Source: Ricinus communis
Taxonomy: Eukaryota > Streptophyta > Magnoliopsida > Malpighiales > Euphorbiaceae
Direction of reading: 5' to 3'
Length of the DNA: 64,000 nucleotides
NCBI RefSeq assembly: GCF_019578655.1
Contig: NC_063259.1
Location: 23,423,277 to 23,487,276 of the forward strand
Shown here: one piece after another, positions 1 to 12,702 of the stretch
Position numbering within the stretch: the first letter of the stretch is position 1
Layout: each line of letters starts with the position of its first letter
Notes under the pieces: model-generated
What the model was told of the DNA's origin: nothing
What the model saw: the letters and a program-made list of their open reading frames with translations, nothing else
The model's database searches: none
Made by a program: the position numbers and the translations under genes

Positions 1-8
1 ATCTAGAT

Positions 9-1234
9 GTGAAAAGTGCGTTCTTACATGGAGAACTACTTGAGGAAGTATTTGTCAGTCAACCACAAGGCTTTGAAAGAAAAGGAGAGGAGCAAAAGGT
101 GTATCGATTAAAGAAGGCCCTCTATGGTCTCAAACAAGTTCCAAGGGCATGGTATTCAAGAATCGAAGCATACTTCATGAAGGAAGGATTTGAAAGGTGC
201 AATTTCGAACATACACTTTTTATTAAACATGGTATAGATAATAGAATTCTTATTATCAGTTTATATGTGGATGATCTTATTTTTACTGGCAATGATGTTA
301 ATATGTTTGAAAGTTTTAAGAAATCTATGATGGAGAGTTTGAAATGACTGATCTTGGGAAGATGAGGTTCTTTCTTGGAGTAGAAGTGTTGCAAAATGAA
401 GAAGAAATTTTTATTAGCCAAAAGAAGTATGCTGCAGAAGTTCTCGAGCGTTTCGGTATGTTAGAGAGCAATGCTGTGAAGAATCCAATTGTTCCTGGAA
501 TAAAGCTTGTGAAAGATGAATTTGGAATCAAAATCAACTGAACACTTTTCAAGCAGATTGTAGGCAGCCTTCGTTACTTAACTGTAACCAGACCTGACCT
601 TATGTTTGTTACTGGTTTGATTAGCAGGTTTATGGAAAATCCTACACACTTACACCTGCAGGCTGCAAAGAGAGTTCTTCGTTACATTAAAGGGACTCTT
701 GATCTGGGAGTTTTCTACAAGAAGGGAGGAGAGACAACTTTAATTGGATACACTGATAGTGACTATGCAGGAGATCTTGATGATCGTAAGAGTACGTCTA
801 GATATGTTTTTCTCCTAGGAGGTGGAGCTGTAGCATGGATGTCTAAAAAGCAGCCGGTCGTAACTTTATCAACAACTGAAGTAGAGTATGTGGCAGCTGC
901 TTCTGCTGCGTGCTAGGGAGTGTGGATGAGAAGACTACTGGAAACTGTCAAGCATCCTCAAAATGAAAGAACAACAATATTTTGTGACAATAGCTCAACT
1001 ATCAAGCTTTCTAAGAATCCAGTACTGCACAAGAGGAGTAAGCACATCGATGTAAGGTTTCATTTTTTACGTAATCTTACGAATGAAGGAATTGTGGAAC
1101 TAGTGCATTGTTCAACAGAAGATCAGATTGCAGATATCATGACCAAAGCTCTGAAATTGGAAACCTTCGAACGACTCAGAAAACAACTCGGTGTATGGTC
1201 AGCATGTGAGGTAAACTGCACGCAAGATGCATAG
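9..1234 (+). pseudogene. Copia reverse transcriptase/RNase H fragment, broken
   Basis: The first segment (9-347) holds the reverse transcriptase core, including a K-SAFLHGEL motif, LYGLKQ-PRAWY and the catalytic YVDD near 267-280. The frame then changes, and 344-541 continues with the family's DLGKM-FFLGVEV wording. A TGA at 539-541 interrupts the next stretch, 602-916 holds RNase H (YTDSDYAGD, STTEVEY), and a TAG at about 914-916 separates it from 920-1234, which ends with the usual copia C-terminus (CDN-S, HIDVR-HFLR, DIMTKAL). The pieces together cover the last third or so of a normal copia polyprotein. One frame change and at least two stops make it a pseudogene. Confidence 0.9.
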
Positions 1235-1252
1235 CAGTTTACAAGAGGGATT

Positions 1253-1480
1253 TGTTGAAGTAGTCTTTAAAGATAAGTTAGTTTTAATAAAGACCTATTC
1301 CTAAAGGATGCCAAAGGAATAGGAATTAGTTAGCTGAATTTTAGTATCTAGTTAGCAACGTGTTTAGTGGTAGATTTGTTAGCCAGCCATTATAAATATC
1401 TTTATAGCAGAACTTTATATGATAGTGTGTTTTTCTTTAAAGCTTCATATTCTTCACACCCATATCACAATATCTTTACA
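1253..1480 (+). repeat. Probable 3' LTR of the left copia element
   Basis: A purine-rich run (acaagaggga) just upstream of 1253 looks like a polypurine tract, and the sequence after it starts with TG. A TATAAATA box lies near 1390. The right edge, ending in ACA near 1480, is a guess because the partner LTR lies outside the window. Confidence 0.55.
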
Positions 1481-3138
1481 AACTATTCATTGAAAATCTG
1501 GCTATTAGCTTAGCAGTTGAATGTCTCAAATCAATGTTGGGGAACCAACAATTTATGAGATTGAATTGAAACCTCAGAATCAGTACCTCACTTACAAGTA
1601 TCATTACTTAGGTTATTGTTTGTTAAAGAATGAGTCACAGAACAAATAGCTAATCATGGATAGCTTAATTTGTGCATAGATTATTTATTTATTTAACACT
1701 AAATTATGGACTAGCCAATTATATTGGGATATGATATTATGTATAATATATAGTATTAGCCACGGCTACATTTTAGCTATAAACTCTTTTTTCTTTACTA
1801 ATGACTTCTTGCTAATAAATATTATGACAACAAAATTAATAATATCTGTAACATCTAATATTTTATTGATGGATCTTGTTGTCGCTAAATATTATTTTTT
1901 TAAGTGTACTTAAATACTTTCAATAATAATTATGTACTAATCTATATTATCAAACCATTTATATAAAGGAGTCATTTGATATAAAATAAATAAGGAGAAT
2001 AACATATTATGAGAAGTAGAGATTTTAATTTGTTTGGAATTGTAAGATGAAATCAACTTCTGCGAAGACAACTTAGCTTCGGTAACTATAGAGGAAGTAA
2101 CTTACTCAAGACTAGGTAAGTAGAACTTTATTAGTTAAGTAGAACTCAATTGATTATTAGACTCACTTAAATATATAAAAAATGTAATATTAATTATATT
2201 ATGGAAACTATCATTTTTGTTAAAAAGATATAATAATTGAATAAAGTTTTTAGTTCGTAGAAAGTTAAATTACTTATCAAATACTATTTTAATTTTTAAT
2301 TTTTTGTAATTAACTTTCGAGGAATTCAACTTTCTCTAAAAATATTGAAAATAAAGTGTTTATACCAAATAATGACACGCCAGTGGGTTCGTAGTAGAAG
2401 TCAACATGTCCTTTGTAATCAACCGATTTATCGTGATAATACAAGGCATAATGATGGGTTAATATGCTATTTTCAGAGGCGATATGACGAACTTTTGCTA
2501 CAAGGTTACTGGGGGGTCTGAAAACAGACAGATTTAGCCCCGCGGTTACAGCTCTTCCATGGACATCTAACTTATTTCCATTTTTTTGTCTAATCTCACA
2601 GTAGCTCAATCATGGCATTCTTGTTAAGGAATCCAATAACGAATTAATAGGTTAATCTGTTTCCATTTTGGTATTCAGTGACCAAAACATCATTCAACTG
2701 TTCAAGATTCTGCAAGGAATGTGCTACCTTTTTCTTAAACTAACTGTTTTTTTTTTGGTTTTCTGATTGCCCAAGCCCAAATTTGAATACTTGGTTGTGC
2801 TTAGCCTTCTCTGTGTCCTAGATGGGCTTCCAAAAACTCAACTCTATTACACTAATATAGATATGAACAAAGTCGAAGCCCAATGCAAATTCACAAGCAT
2901 CTATGTGTCATTTGTGGTACATATTTCTCTTCAATCCACTAGAGCTCTTCACATCCACAAAAAATACCTGTAATAACTGTCGCTAGAAATTGAAAACCAA
3001 CCCAAAATATCAGTGAAATAAATAATTGAAAAAAATGAACAAAAAAGAATAGTGGTCTAAAATTGAAGCAGATTCAAGTAAACTAGTGTCTTGTACTTCT
3101 CTTCCCAACCTCAAACTGCGACTTCTTTCTACATTGTC
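1481..3138. other. Intergenic, copia LTR to STN7
   Basis: AT-rich sequence with no recognisable gene. A less AT-rich patch on the minus strand (2310-2609) contains a 99-codon open frame that I do not recognise. It could be chance or a decayed exon. The last few hundred bases must include the STN7 promoter and leader, but I see no convincing TATA box to name. Confidence 0.5.
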
Positions 3139-6100
3139 ATGGCTACCACCATTACATCAGGTGGAGCTGGTATAGTCCCAATTAAACTCCACACCCAGAA
3201 ACCGATAACCTCGTCATTATCATCATCCTCATTTCTTGGCAAGAAACTTAGTCCAAGATTCTCTTCGAGACCAATTTTTTCAAACCCGAGAGCTGTTTCG
3301 GTTATTGCATCAGGTGGAGGGGAGTTCTTTGATGCAGTTCATAACTTGTTTCTTGGTGTAGGGGTTGGATTACCATGCACTGTGATGGAGTGTGGTGATA
3401 TTATATATAGAAGTACTTTGCCAAAGTCTAATGGTTTAACACTTACAGCTCCTGGTGCAGTTTTGGCTTTCGGTGCTTTGTCTTACCTTTGGGCTACTCC
3501 TGGTGTTGCTCCTGGTTTTTTTGACATGTTTTTTCTTGCTTTTGTTGAAAGGTTGTTTAGACCCACGTTTAGAAAGGTATGTATTTTGTGAATTGTTTTG
3601 CTAGTATATTTTGGTAATTGGTCCTTGAATTTTGTGTTACATGTGGTTTTTGTGTTTGAGTTGTGTTGACAGGATGACTTTGTTTTGGGGAAGAAATTGG
3701 GGGAGGGAGCCTTCGGAGTTGTTTATAGAGTTTCATTGACTAAGAAGCCCTCTTCCAAGGTATTACTTCAAAGTGTTTGATGAAATCCTGATTTAGTTTT
3801 GTTACTTCTATGCAGTTCTTTTACGCTTCTAGGTCTCACTTGTACATTTCCTAATGATAAATTATGAGATGTGGGAACATTGATTTAATTTTTCATCATG
3901 TGAATTCTGAACATCAATTTCAATGAGATGCCAGATATAATGTAGTGGCAGCAGCTTGTCCTGAGATGACCAAACAATTGATATTATAAGCAGTAAATTT
4001 GAATGTCCGCTTTTGTTGTATAAGTATGTCTTGAGATATTCTGTGTTAAATGTTGATTTCGGGTTTGTTTACTTCTTCTTCCTTTTTCTTTCCTTTCCAT
4101 AGAGGGAAGGGGATTTAGTCTTGAAAAAGGCAACTGAATATGGAGCGGTGGAAATTTGGATGAATGAGCGTGTTCGAAGAGCTTGTGCAAGCAGCTGTGC
4201 AGATTTTTTGTATGGGTTTCTAGAGGTGTTGATCTATTATGACTACTACTACCATATAAATTAAGGGTATCATTATCTCAAGAGATTATGAAGCTTACTG
4301 TGATAGATCATACCATTTCCGATTTTGAGTTTCACATGATGGCTTAAATTGTTATGATGAAACTTCTCTCAGAGTTCATCAAAGAAAGAAGCTGAATATT
4401 GGCTCGTTTGGCGTTTTGAAGGCGAGGCCACACTCTATGATTTGATGCAGAGTAAAGGGTTCCCCTACAATGTTGGTACAATCTCTCAGTTGCTTTTCTA
4501 TAGTTTCATGTGTTAGCATAGCTATTTTATGCACTTGAACTGCAAAGGTTTCTCCAAGCCTACAATGTTAAGTTTGAGAACACAATAATTACTGTAGAAT
4601 ATTATTCTTTCCTGACAAGCATATATATATTTTCTGTATTTGATGAGCAAAGATATGTAATTTCAACTTTTCATTTGTTGCTGAACACCATCACTGGATT
4701 ACTTGATATCATCAAATTCTGCATTTAGCTAATTTTTGTTTCGGAATTTGATTGTTTCTATGTAAGTGCTTGATTACCAAATATTGGTCCGTTTCAACTC
4801 TTAATACCAACTTTAGCGATGGTACATAATTTTTCAGGTAGAGTCTATGATTCTCAAAGAGGTTCAAGACTTGCCTAAGGGGTTGGAAAGGGAAAACAGA
4901 ATCATTCAAACTATCATGAGGCAGCTTTTATTTGCATTGGATGGTCTTCACTCAACAGGAATAGTGCATAGGGATATCAAGCCACAGAATATTATTTTCT
5001 CTGAAGGTAAGGATGTCAATATATTTAGTGAATGTTAAGGGGCTAGTTTCAAGTTAATGTCAGGGCGACTGATTCATATCTAAATGTAATACTGGAACAG
5101 GTTCTCGTACATTCAAGATCATTGATCTTGGAGCTGCTGCAGACCTGCGAGTGGGAATCAACTATATTCCAAATGAGTTTCTTTTGGACCCAAGGTATTT
5201 TATTTCTCAACATGCTGCACTAGCAAGTTATTGAAGTCTGATTGATTAAGACTTGATATTCATCAACTTTTATCCACACTAGGATCTTAGTAATTCACAT
5301 CCTAAATGATAATTTTTGGAACTAAATTAGATGAAATTGCTATTTTCCATGTCTGGTAATGTGCATAATCAAGCCAATTGTGAGTTGTAATACGCATGTG
5401 CACAGATACATTTCGTTAGAATCCTGACCTCAAATCATCTTCATTTTGTTTCCATTTAACTTGGTAAGTGATTATGGGTCTTTTATACTTTGTGGCTGAA
5501 TGGATGAGAAACGCACCAAGTTCTTTATACCTGAGGGTAGTTGGTCATTGTTTTGGTTCCTTAGGTTCTCTCTTATGGAGGAACAATTAAAAGTTAGAAT
5601 CATTTTTGCTGAATATTTTGAGGTATACAGAGAGAAGCTAATCACTTTTCAAATGCAAGTATGTCAGTTTTAGAGTACATACTAACTATTTTTCATATTA
5701 CTGCGAAGACCAAACATGCCTGCCCTTCCTACCTGGCAAGTCTTCAATGGGGGAGTGGTTGGGTTGAGTTTTTAATAATGTTGCTAGGACATAGGTTGTT
5801 AGTTATGACTTATATGTGACACCATATAAGCTTCTGTTTTCTACAGTGTAGTGCAGTTTAATTTGCAGAAATGCTATCTTGCTGGTTGTCATTGGCACAA
5901 CTAGATTATATGTTAACTAATCAGGTTCATTTTCCTCGTAAGTTTCTTAAAGAACTGAAGTTTTGTCAGCTTCTGAGCTTCTCTCAGCTGGGTGCACTAA
6001 ATATTTGAAAAACTTTGAGATTTCTCATAGAAAAGCATTAACTGCTATTCAGAATTAAGCCATACTACTTGGATTTCTATCCATTGCAAAGTGGCTCTTA

Positions 6101-7808
6101 ATGTCACTCTATTGGTTGATAATCAAAGGTTGATTGACTACGACTTGCTCTAATTGAACTCACTTCTCTCTTTCTCTCCTTTTTCCCCTAAGAACTTTAT
6201 TTCTTCCCTCACAATCCTGTGGCATTCACAAGCTTTTCGGTTCCAACATTTCTCAGATATGCTGCACCGGAACAATACATCATGAGCACACAAACTCCAT
6301 CAGCACCATCCCCTCCAGTAGCAACTGTACTTTCTCCAGTGCTATGGCAGGTGATAATTCTTTCCTGATCTGGGTATCATGAATCTGGCTTAATTTTGAA
6401 GGAAATTAACTTTTTCATGTTTGTTTCTTTGTGTTATTTTGTTAAGCAGTTGAATTTACCGGACAGATTTGATATTTACAGTGCTGGACTTATATTCCTA
6501 CAAATGGTGAGTAACAGAAATTGCTGAGGTATTTTGATTGTCATGTTCACATCCTGAATATATATATATGTTCATGATTATTGAGTGCCTTTAGCCGAAC
6601 ATATACATTTCAAGAATGGTAGAATATTAATACTTGGCTCAATTATTTCCATGTCTGTAATGAGGAATCATGGTCTTTTAGCGCTACTCTCTACTGGTCC
6701 AAGCACAGTACCACACTAATATATGTAACCACCATTGTAACTAATAAGGCCCATCGAATTTACTGAAACCTTGAGATATCAAGAAATACTACAAGAAAAT
6801 TAATTTATCTTTGACAATACATTATACTTCAAATTCAGGTTAAACTTTAGCTATCCTCAATGTTGAACTGATTTCGGTAAGTTATAGCTAAGGATCAAGG
6901 AAAATTCTTACTATTAGAAAATCTTACTTTTCAACTAAGATATGAGATACTCTGATGGTGGAATAGGTTCAAAAGAATGCTTGCAATTCACGTGAAGCTG
7001 AATATAATTCCTTAGACATTAGCTCTTTAAAATTGCAGAATGCTCAAGTCTTAGTTATGTGTACAATACCTTTTTTTTTCCATAATTCATAACTTACGTC
7101 CAGTTCAACCAGCTTAAATTAACAACATTTTTCTTCTTGCAGGCGTTTCCTGGACTACGCTCTGATAGTAACCTTATACAATTCAATCGTCAGTTAAAAA
7201 GGTGTGATTATGACTTAGTTGCCTGGAGAAAAAGTGTAGAGCCACGTGCTGGACCTGAACTTCAAAGGGGCTTTGAGTTGCTGGATTTAGATGGAGGGAT
7301 AGGATGGGAACTTCTAACATCAATGGTTCGATACAAAGCTCGGCAAAGACTAAGTGCAAAAGCAGCATTAGCTCATCCCTACTTCGATAGGGAAGGTCTT
7401 TTAGCTTTGTCTTTCATGCAGAACCTGAGGATGCAACTCTTTCGAGCAACACAACAAGATTATGGGGAAGCTGCCAACTGGATTATTCAGCTAATGGCAA
7501 AATCTGGAACAGAGAAGGAGGGCGGATTCACAGAAGCTCAACTTCAAGAATTACGAGTATGTTCTCAAACTCTGCTGAAAATCATTTTGTGCTTGCAGTA
7601 GTGACTTGGAAAATCATTGACCATTTCTGTTCTTATAAATCAGGAAAGGCAGGAGCCTAGAAAGAAGGCAAGTGCTCAAAGGAATGCTCTTGCATCGGCC
7701 CTTCGTCTTCAAAGGAAGATACTAAAAACATTGAACGAGAGCATGGATGAGCTCAGCAGACGAGGCAAGAGCCTATGGTGGAGCAGGTGGATCCCGAAAG
7801 AGGAATGA
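3139..7808 (+). CDS. STN7: Chloroplast thylakoid serine/threonine kinase STN7 (state transitions)
   Basis: STN7 phosphorylates LHCII antenna proteins when plastoquinone is reduced and so drives state transitions. Exons: 3139-3576, 3673-3759, 4103-4225, 4373-4471, 4838-5006, 5101-5194, 6257-6350, 6450-6506, 7143-7556, 7644-7808, giving 579 residues (Arabidopsis STN7, about 562). The N-terminus is Ser-rich and plastid-transit-like. The segment around residues 70-130 has the conserved lumenal pair Cys80 and Cys85 (spacing as in STN7 Cys65/Cys70) and a membrane helix. The kinase domain starts near 147: glycine loop GEGAFGVV at 156-163, Lys183/184, HRD at 293-295 and DLG instead of DFG at 314-316, as in the family. 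The C-terminal tail ends [10 protein letters not shown]. The first Met of the longer open frame (3091) was passed over because family proteins begin MAT. The donor of intron 4 is ambiguous (4471 or 4475), with no effect on the protein. STN8 is excluded by the N-terminal and C-terminal wording. Confidence 0.96.
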
Positions 7809-8375
7809 GAATTGTATGTACATAATATTTTTAGTCTTTATGTAAATATCGTGACTCCAATTTTATAAGTTGACTGTCTTGGTTGTATGGAAATGATGGC
7901 TTAAGATAGAAGAAATTTAGCTGGAACCTCTGCAGAAATATACCTGGAATCTTTTGACCGCACGTGTAGCTCCTTCATGACTGATATAATTTAATTCATA
8001 AGAATTGAATGAAGTGAAACTGCTATGAGAGGGTCTAATTTATTAGTATTCAACTCTGCTCGATACTTCAAACCAGATATATGCAAATTTACTAGATGGT
8101 CCTCAAAGTATTTGCTTGAGAATTACATCATAGTTTTTATTGCAGAAAGAGAGAAAACACCTAAACGTGCACATAGTTACCTTCAACGATTTGATGTTAG
8201 GATAAGAAACCTTTGTTTAAAAATCAAAGATCAACACATGGCTCCTACATGAAACATCAAGGGAAGTACCACTGCAGCTTTTGTTTTTCTTTTCTCATAT
8301 CTTCCCCTCACATTAACAGATAATGATTTAGCAAGAAAGCGCCCACCACGAAATCAACTTGACTCGACGAGGGCT

Positions 8376-8399
8376 CTGGGACAGATTCCTTGGTCCCAG
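8376..8399. repeat. Short perfect hairpin 3' of STN7
   Basis: CTGGGAC and GTCCCAG are exact reverse complements separated by ten bases. It lies about 570 bases past the STN7 stop, in a GC-richer patch than its surroundings. It is too short for a miRNA precursor by itself. Confidence 0.5.
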
Positions 8400-10075
8400 G
8401 TTACTGATGAGTGTAGAGGTTTTGCTTTTACATTCTTACTGAACAAGCATCTAGTTGAGGTTCAGAAATGATAAATGTACTGCTCCTAAACCTTTTTTCT
8501 TTCATGTATTTATCATTTCTTTTACAGGAAACAATTGTCCTGTTCATCCAAGTTTGCCCTTTAGCAGACAATATGATGTAAACTTGCAGAATAATAGAAA
8601 TTGGATGCTTAATTTTGCATATTCTACTATATATAGTTGAAAAGAAACACGCACACACGCAGACACACACATGGGAGGTGAAAAGCCATAGCTTATATGT
8701 ATATAAATAGGGACAATCAAAATCTTCTCTCCTTGGTAGCTTTATAGCATATACTACTATAAAATTAATCTCTGGTAACTTTCATATCTGTGAGGCTTAT
8801 TAATTTTCTTGTTGTGCCAACTTGATCCTACTGACCAACTCTTTTCTTTTTCCTAGTAAAATCCTGCCTAAGAATCTTTAAGAATGAGACTCCACATTCC
8901 TTCCATGCAAGCATGTCTCCTGCAACTAAAGATAAAGAGACACAAACAATCTAATTTGCATCCATTGCCTGCCAACCCACCATAGACATTTTTTGCATGT
9001 GAAAGAAAGAAACACAGTTCACATAAAATTGCAGATTAACAATAATAAAAATAACTTAGATACAATTAACTAACAGTATATCTCTTTCCTAATTAATCAT
9101 GCCATTATTATTGTGTACCACATTACTTGGCTGGCCAAGTCTGGAGAGATGGTAATTGGAATGCTGGTTATCTCTATAACATGCACAATATCTACTATTC
9201 TATGATGGACAGCTGGCTACTTAGTCAACTAATTAAGGCAAAGACACATGATGACAGTACTGTTGGTAATGAAATAAGGCAGTAATTAGCTTATATAATT
9301 TGTTGATCAGGTTCTAATAAGCTTCCTCTCAATCAAGAATAGACAGAAATCCGATAATACATACATGTAATTAAGATTACAACTGTATTCCTAATCAAAC
9401 TGTACAATTTAACACTTTTCTTTTTTGCCCTTTTAAAATGGCGGTTGGGATAATTGGAAAGTAAGAAAGCATAAGGTGTTGAGTGAAGAGACAATTTTCT
9501 TATTTAAATAGTAGGGCTCTAAAGCTATACTATAGAGATTGTAAAAGCGAGAATTAAAGAATAAGGTTTTAATGAACCCTTTAATTAATTTATTTATAGT
9601 GATGGGGTAACTAATAATAAATTATGAATTCAAAGCTTATAGAACTAAGATAACAAATATCAGAGTTTAAAGCATGTCATCACAGCAAAGCAATTGTAAA
9701 TCACAACACCTTCACGTGCAACTCTGACCTTCTTGTTCAGCAAAACAAGGCCTTTTTTTTTTTTTTTCTTTTTTTCTTTCTTTATGTGTCCACAGCAGAA
9801 CAAAACCAGCAAATAAAACCTGTAACACTTTGATCATAGTGCATCTCACAGATTAATTTAGTCATTACTGCCTAATTAGTCACCTTTTAATTAAATTTTA
9901 GTTGAACTCCTAAAACTTTGGGTGTCTTACACTCCATCGTAATTAATATCACCCACACATCCATTCTTTATTTAGTTAATTCATTGACTGTAATTTAGAA
10001 TGCGAACGTGTAACATTTTATTTGAACAAAGGAAAGATAACTACTATTTCATTTGGACTAGAGATCTCAAAGACC

Positions 10076-10078
<3 letters not shown>

Positions 10079-10110
<32 letters not shown>
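10079..10110. repeat. (TA)n microsatellite
   Basis: About sixteen TA units, followed by a short CA run. Likely to vary in length between individuals. Confidence 0.9.
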
Positions 10111-10117
<7 letters not shown>

Positions 10118-12404
10118 TATGATCCAATAAATCATATTTAGAAACAGCTATTATAAGGTAATTAAGGAAATGTGTTATAACTAAGCACTACATATAGCAT
10201 CTTAAAATCTTTCATGTCCAGTCTTTTAAAGAAATATATGTTTTTTTATTTCATTTTCACTGCTGATATGAGCTCCTAAACCGATATTGACAGCTTAAAA
10301 TTGTACAAAGAAAGATTAGAAAATTAATATAATAATAAATTGTTTAGTGGAACGAGGGTGAATTATGGAAGTTGGTGTCCTGCCTGAGTGAAATGGGAGG
10401 AACACGAGAACAGGCAAGTTGTGCATTGCTTTTTGGTTAAGTATAACTTCAATCAATTTTATATAAGTTACAATTACAAAGTCTATCACTGAGTTGGGTT
10501 TTGAGCTCTTGCAATAAATTTATCAAGCTTCATAATGTAAATATATAATGGAATTTTGGTCATCACCTTCAGGTTTCACTTTTCCCTGGCCGACTTCTTT
10601 TTCTTTTTCTATTTTTTTCTTCTTCCTTTTTCTTGTCCGGGTTATATATTTTAACTTGCATAGGAATTAAATTAGGGATTCTTGAGAGATCTTTTCATCA
10701 TGTTCTTGTGATTTGGGTTCGTGCAAATATTTCATGGCTGTACCTAAGCTTGCTCGATCTTTCTTTGCCCGTCAAGTTATGTTTCAGTTAAATTTTCAAC
10801 GTGTTTAATGCCAGATGAGAATTAGATTCAAATTCCTAGCAAATCTCAAGAGTTAAAATGTCGGTGAGATCTTATTCTCATATATGGTCTGCTGCCAACT
10901 TTACAATGTAAAACATGATTCCAATTAATTTCACTTATTAAACCTATGTGTGATATGTTATTACAGATCGAGTTCTTTCAAGAAATCCATACCTTTCGTA
11001 ACTTGCATTTCTAAAATAAATCCATGGCAACTGGAGTTGGGCACTCTCCTATATAAAAATTGGAGTCCTCTAAGATTATGCAAGAAACCATATATTTTGG
11101 ATAACCTAAAGAAGGAAAAGGATACTTATATTGTTTTATCAATCAACTGATCAAGAGTGACAACACCATTGTTAGCATTGGTGGCCACGTCCCTACATGG
11201 GTACATGGATATGGTATTAATATTAGGGAGTCAAATAAGAGAATGATTAATTATATATTAAGATGATGATGATGATGAGCTCATAATAATCTTTCTTTTC
11301 CTTAAGCTTGCTAATTAAAGTTAGTTAATATGCATTTTTATGTAGGATTCCAACTGACCTTCCTCTTTCTCTCATCATCACCTATTGCCTGTTTAGGTGG
11401 ATCCAACAAAAATCAAAGAGAAAAAAAGAGCACTTTAGAAATAGAAGAGGAGAACTGATCATCATCAACTTATAATCACATCATCATCTACAAAATTGAA
11501 AGGTTGCCCATATTAATAAATAAAGTATAGAAATCTGTCACCTTATTGAAGTAATGGCCGACCCATTGTGCTGGTGGGTGATGCCTACACGAGTTAGGAT
11601 TTAGAATATGACAAGGCGAGTAAGAGGAAAGGATATGTTTTTTTTTTCTTCTTTTAAAGAAAAAGAAAAGTTCTATGGGGTAATTATACTCTACTTTAGC
11701 TTATATGTATCAATCACTGAGCCATCTTTTGTTTACCATTTTCCAATAATTTCAACATGAAATTACATTTTATAAATTTAACAAGCTATTTAAACAGATT
11801 TTAAAAGGGTTTGAGCATATAATCTTCTTGTCTGTGAGAGAGTTATTTGACTTTTAAACGAATGAATGTTAAACATGAAATTTTTTGATTTTAATAGCAA
11901 TAGATCTCTTACCCTGACTTGTACCATGCAAATAAGTATAATCTAATAATTTTCAAACTTATTTCTCATATAATTTGAGAATTTTTTAAAAAAATTAAAT
12001 TTTCAATATTAAAATATAAATATTTATATATTAATTTTTATTTATTTATTATGATATTGGTAACAATTTTCCTTTAATTCAGTACATTTAATCTTCCACG
12101 ATAAAAGCATTCAACAATTAATAATTAATTAAAAGAGTGGTATACATGCAGACAAAGAAATTTGGGAAAATATGGAATTTGAGACGAGCAAATGCACGTA
12201 GAAGAAAAGTAATGGACATTGTATATTAGTATGAATGAACAATATCATGGAGGGTATGGTACCCAAGTGGGAAAGCGGACCCAGAAGGTATTGTCCGATG
12301 CTTGGTGGGTTAAGGGACACTGCACGCCCTTTCATGCCCCATCGTTGCCTCTTTTCTAGACCAACCTTAGCCAGGACCACACCATTCCCCTCCTTCCCTT
12401 CCTG

Positions 12405-12412
12405 TATATAAG
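12405..12412 (+). promoter_or_regulatory. TATA box of the DVL gene
   Basis: TATATAAG lies about 150 bases before the DVL start codon, followed by a C/T-rich leader. The position and the match to the plant TATATAA consensus make it the likely core promoter. Confidence 0.7.
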
Positions 12413-12558
12413 CCGCTCCTCACCCTTCCCTTCCACATTTCATTTCATACACAAGCTTCTGTTTCCTCACCAACACCAAAACACATCCAATAACACCCAT
12501 AAGTAATACTGGTTAGCTCAGAATCTTCACTACCCAGCAAGCAAGAAACAAAAGAAAG

Positions 12559-12702
12559 ATGAAGATGAACACTGCTGCTAGCATTGGAAGCTCAAAGAGA
12601 AGGCTTTCTAGCAGAGGACTTGGCTCTGCCTTTAGAGAACAAAAGGCTAGGCTTTATATTATAAGGAGATGTGTTGTCATGCTTCTTTGCTGGCATGACT
12701 AG
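12559..12702 (+). CDS. DVL/ROTUNDIFOLIA-like micropeptide
   Basis: An intronless 47-residue peptide with a basic N-terminal half and the family's C-terminal RTF domain: [15 protein letters not shown], then [19 protein letters not shown] at the very end. This conserved tail is diagnostic of DVL/RTFL plant peptides. Family members are plasma-membrane-associated and restrain polar cell proliferation; overexpression in Arabidopsis shortens leaves and fruits. Its position between STN7 and the membrane RING gene matches Arabidopsis RTFL15/DVL5 (At1g68825), so that is the likely ortholog. A second in-frame Met at residue 3 gives an alternative start. A TATA box lies upstream. Too short for usual ORF length cut-offs. 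Confidence 0.96.
   Translation: MKMNTAASIGSSKRRLSSRGLGSAFREQKARLYIIRRCVVMLLCWHD

Larger units (their letters stand above)
1..1480 (+). mobile_element. 3' part of a decayed Ty1/copia LTR retrotransposon
   Basis: The window opens inside the polymerase gene of a copia element. The order is reverse transcriptase, RNase H, a polypurine tract just before 1253, then an LTR. The element runs off the left edge, so its 5' LTR, gag, protease and integrase are not visible. Its protein is clearly related to that of the copia element at 26718-31389 (shared reverse-transcriptase wording around YVDDLIF and RNase H wording around STTE-EY), but that element lies on the other strand. Stops and a frame change show that it cannot move by itself. 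Confidence 0.9.
7809..12404. other. Intergenic, STN7 to DVL
   Basis: No gene recognised. It contains the STN7 3' region, a perfect 7-bp hairpin at 8376-8399, a (CA)-rich patch near 8648-8670, a (TA)n tract at 10079-10110 followed by CACACAC, and several poly-T runs. Open frames here (for example 8025-8252, 10950-11150) have AT-driven composition and match nothing I know. Confidence 0.6.

Noticed and set aside
2310..2609. 99-codon minus-strand frame upstream of STN7
   Set aside because: No recognisable domain, no splice or promoter context. Left as an unassigned patch.
6788..6810. TACTACAAGAAAA in STN7 intron 8, like a CACTA transposon end
   Set aside because: One motif only, no matching inverted end or target duplication within the intron.
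11263..11278. Repeated ATG/GATGAT run resembling a snoRNA C box
   Set aside because: It is a short trinucleotide repeat with no D box at a suitable distance.
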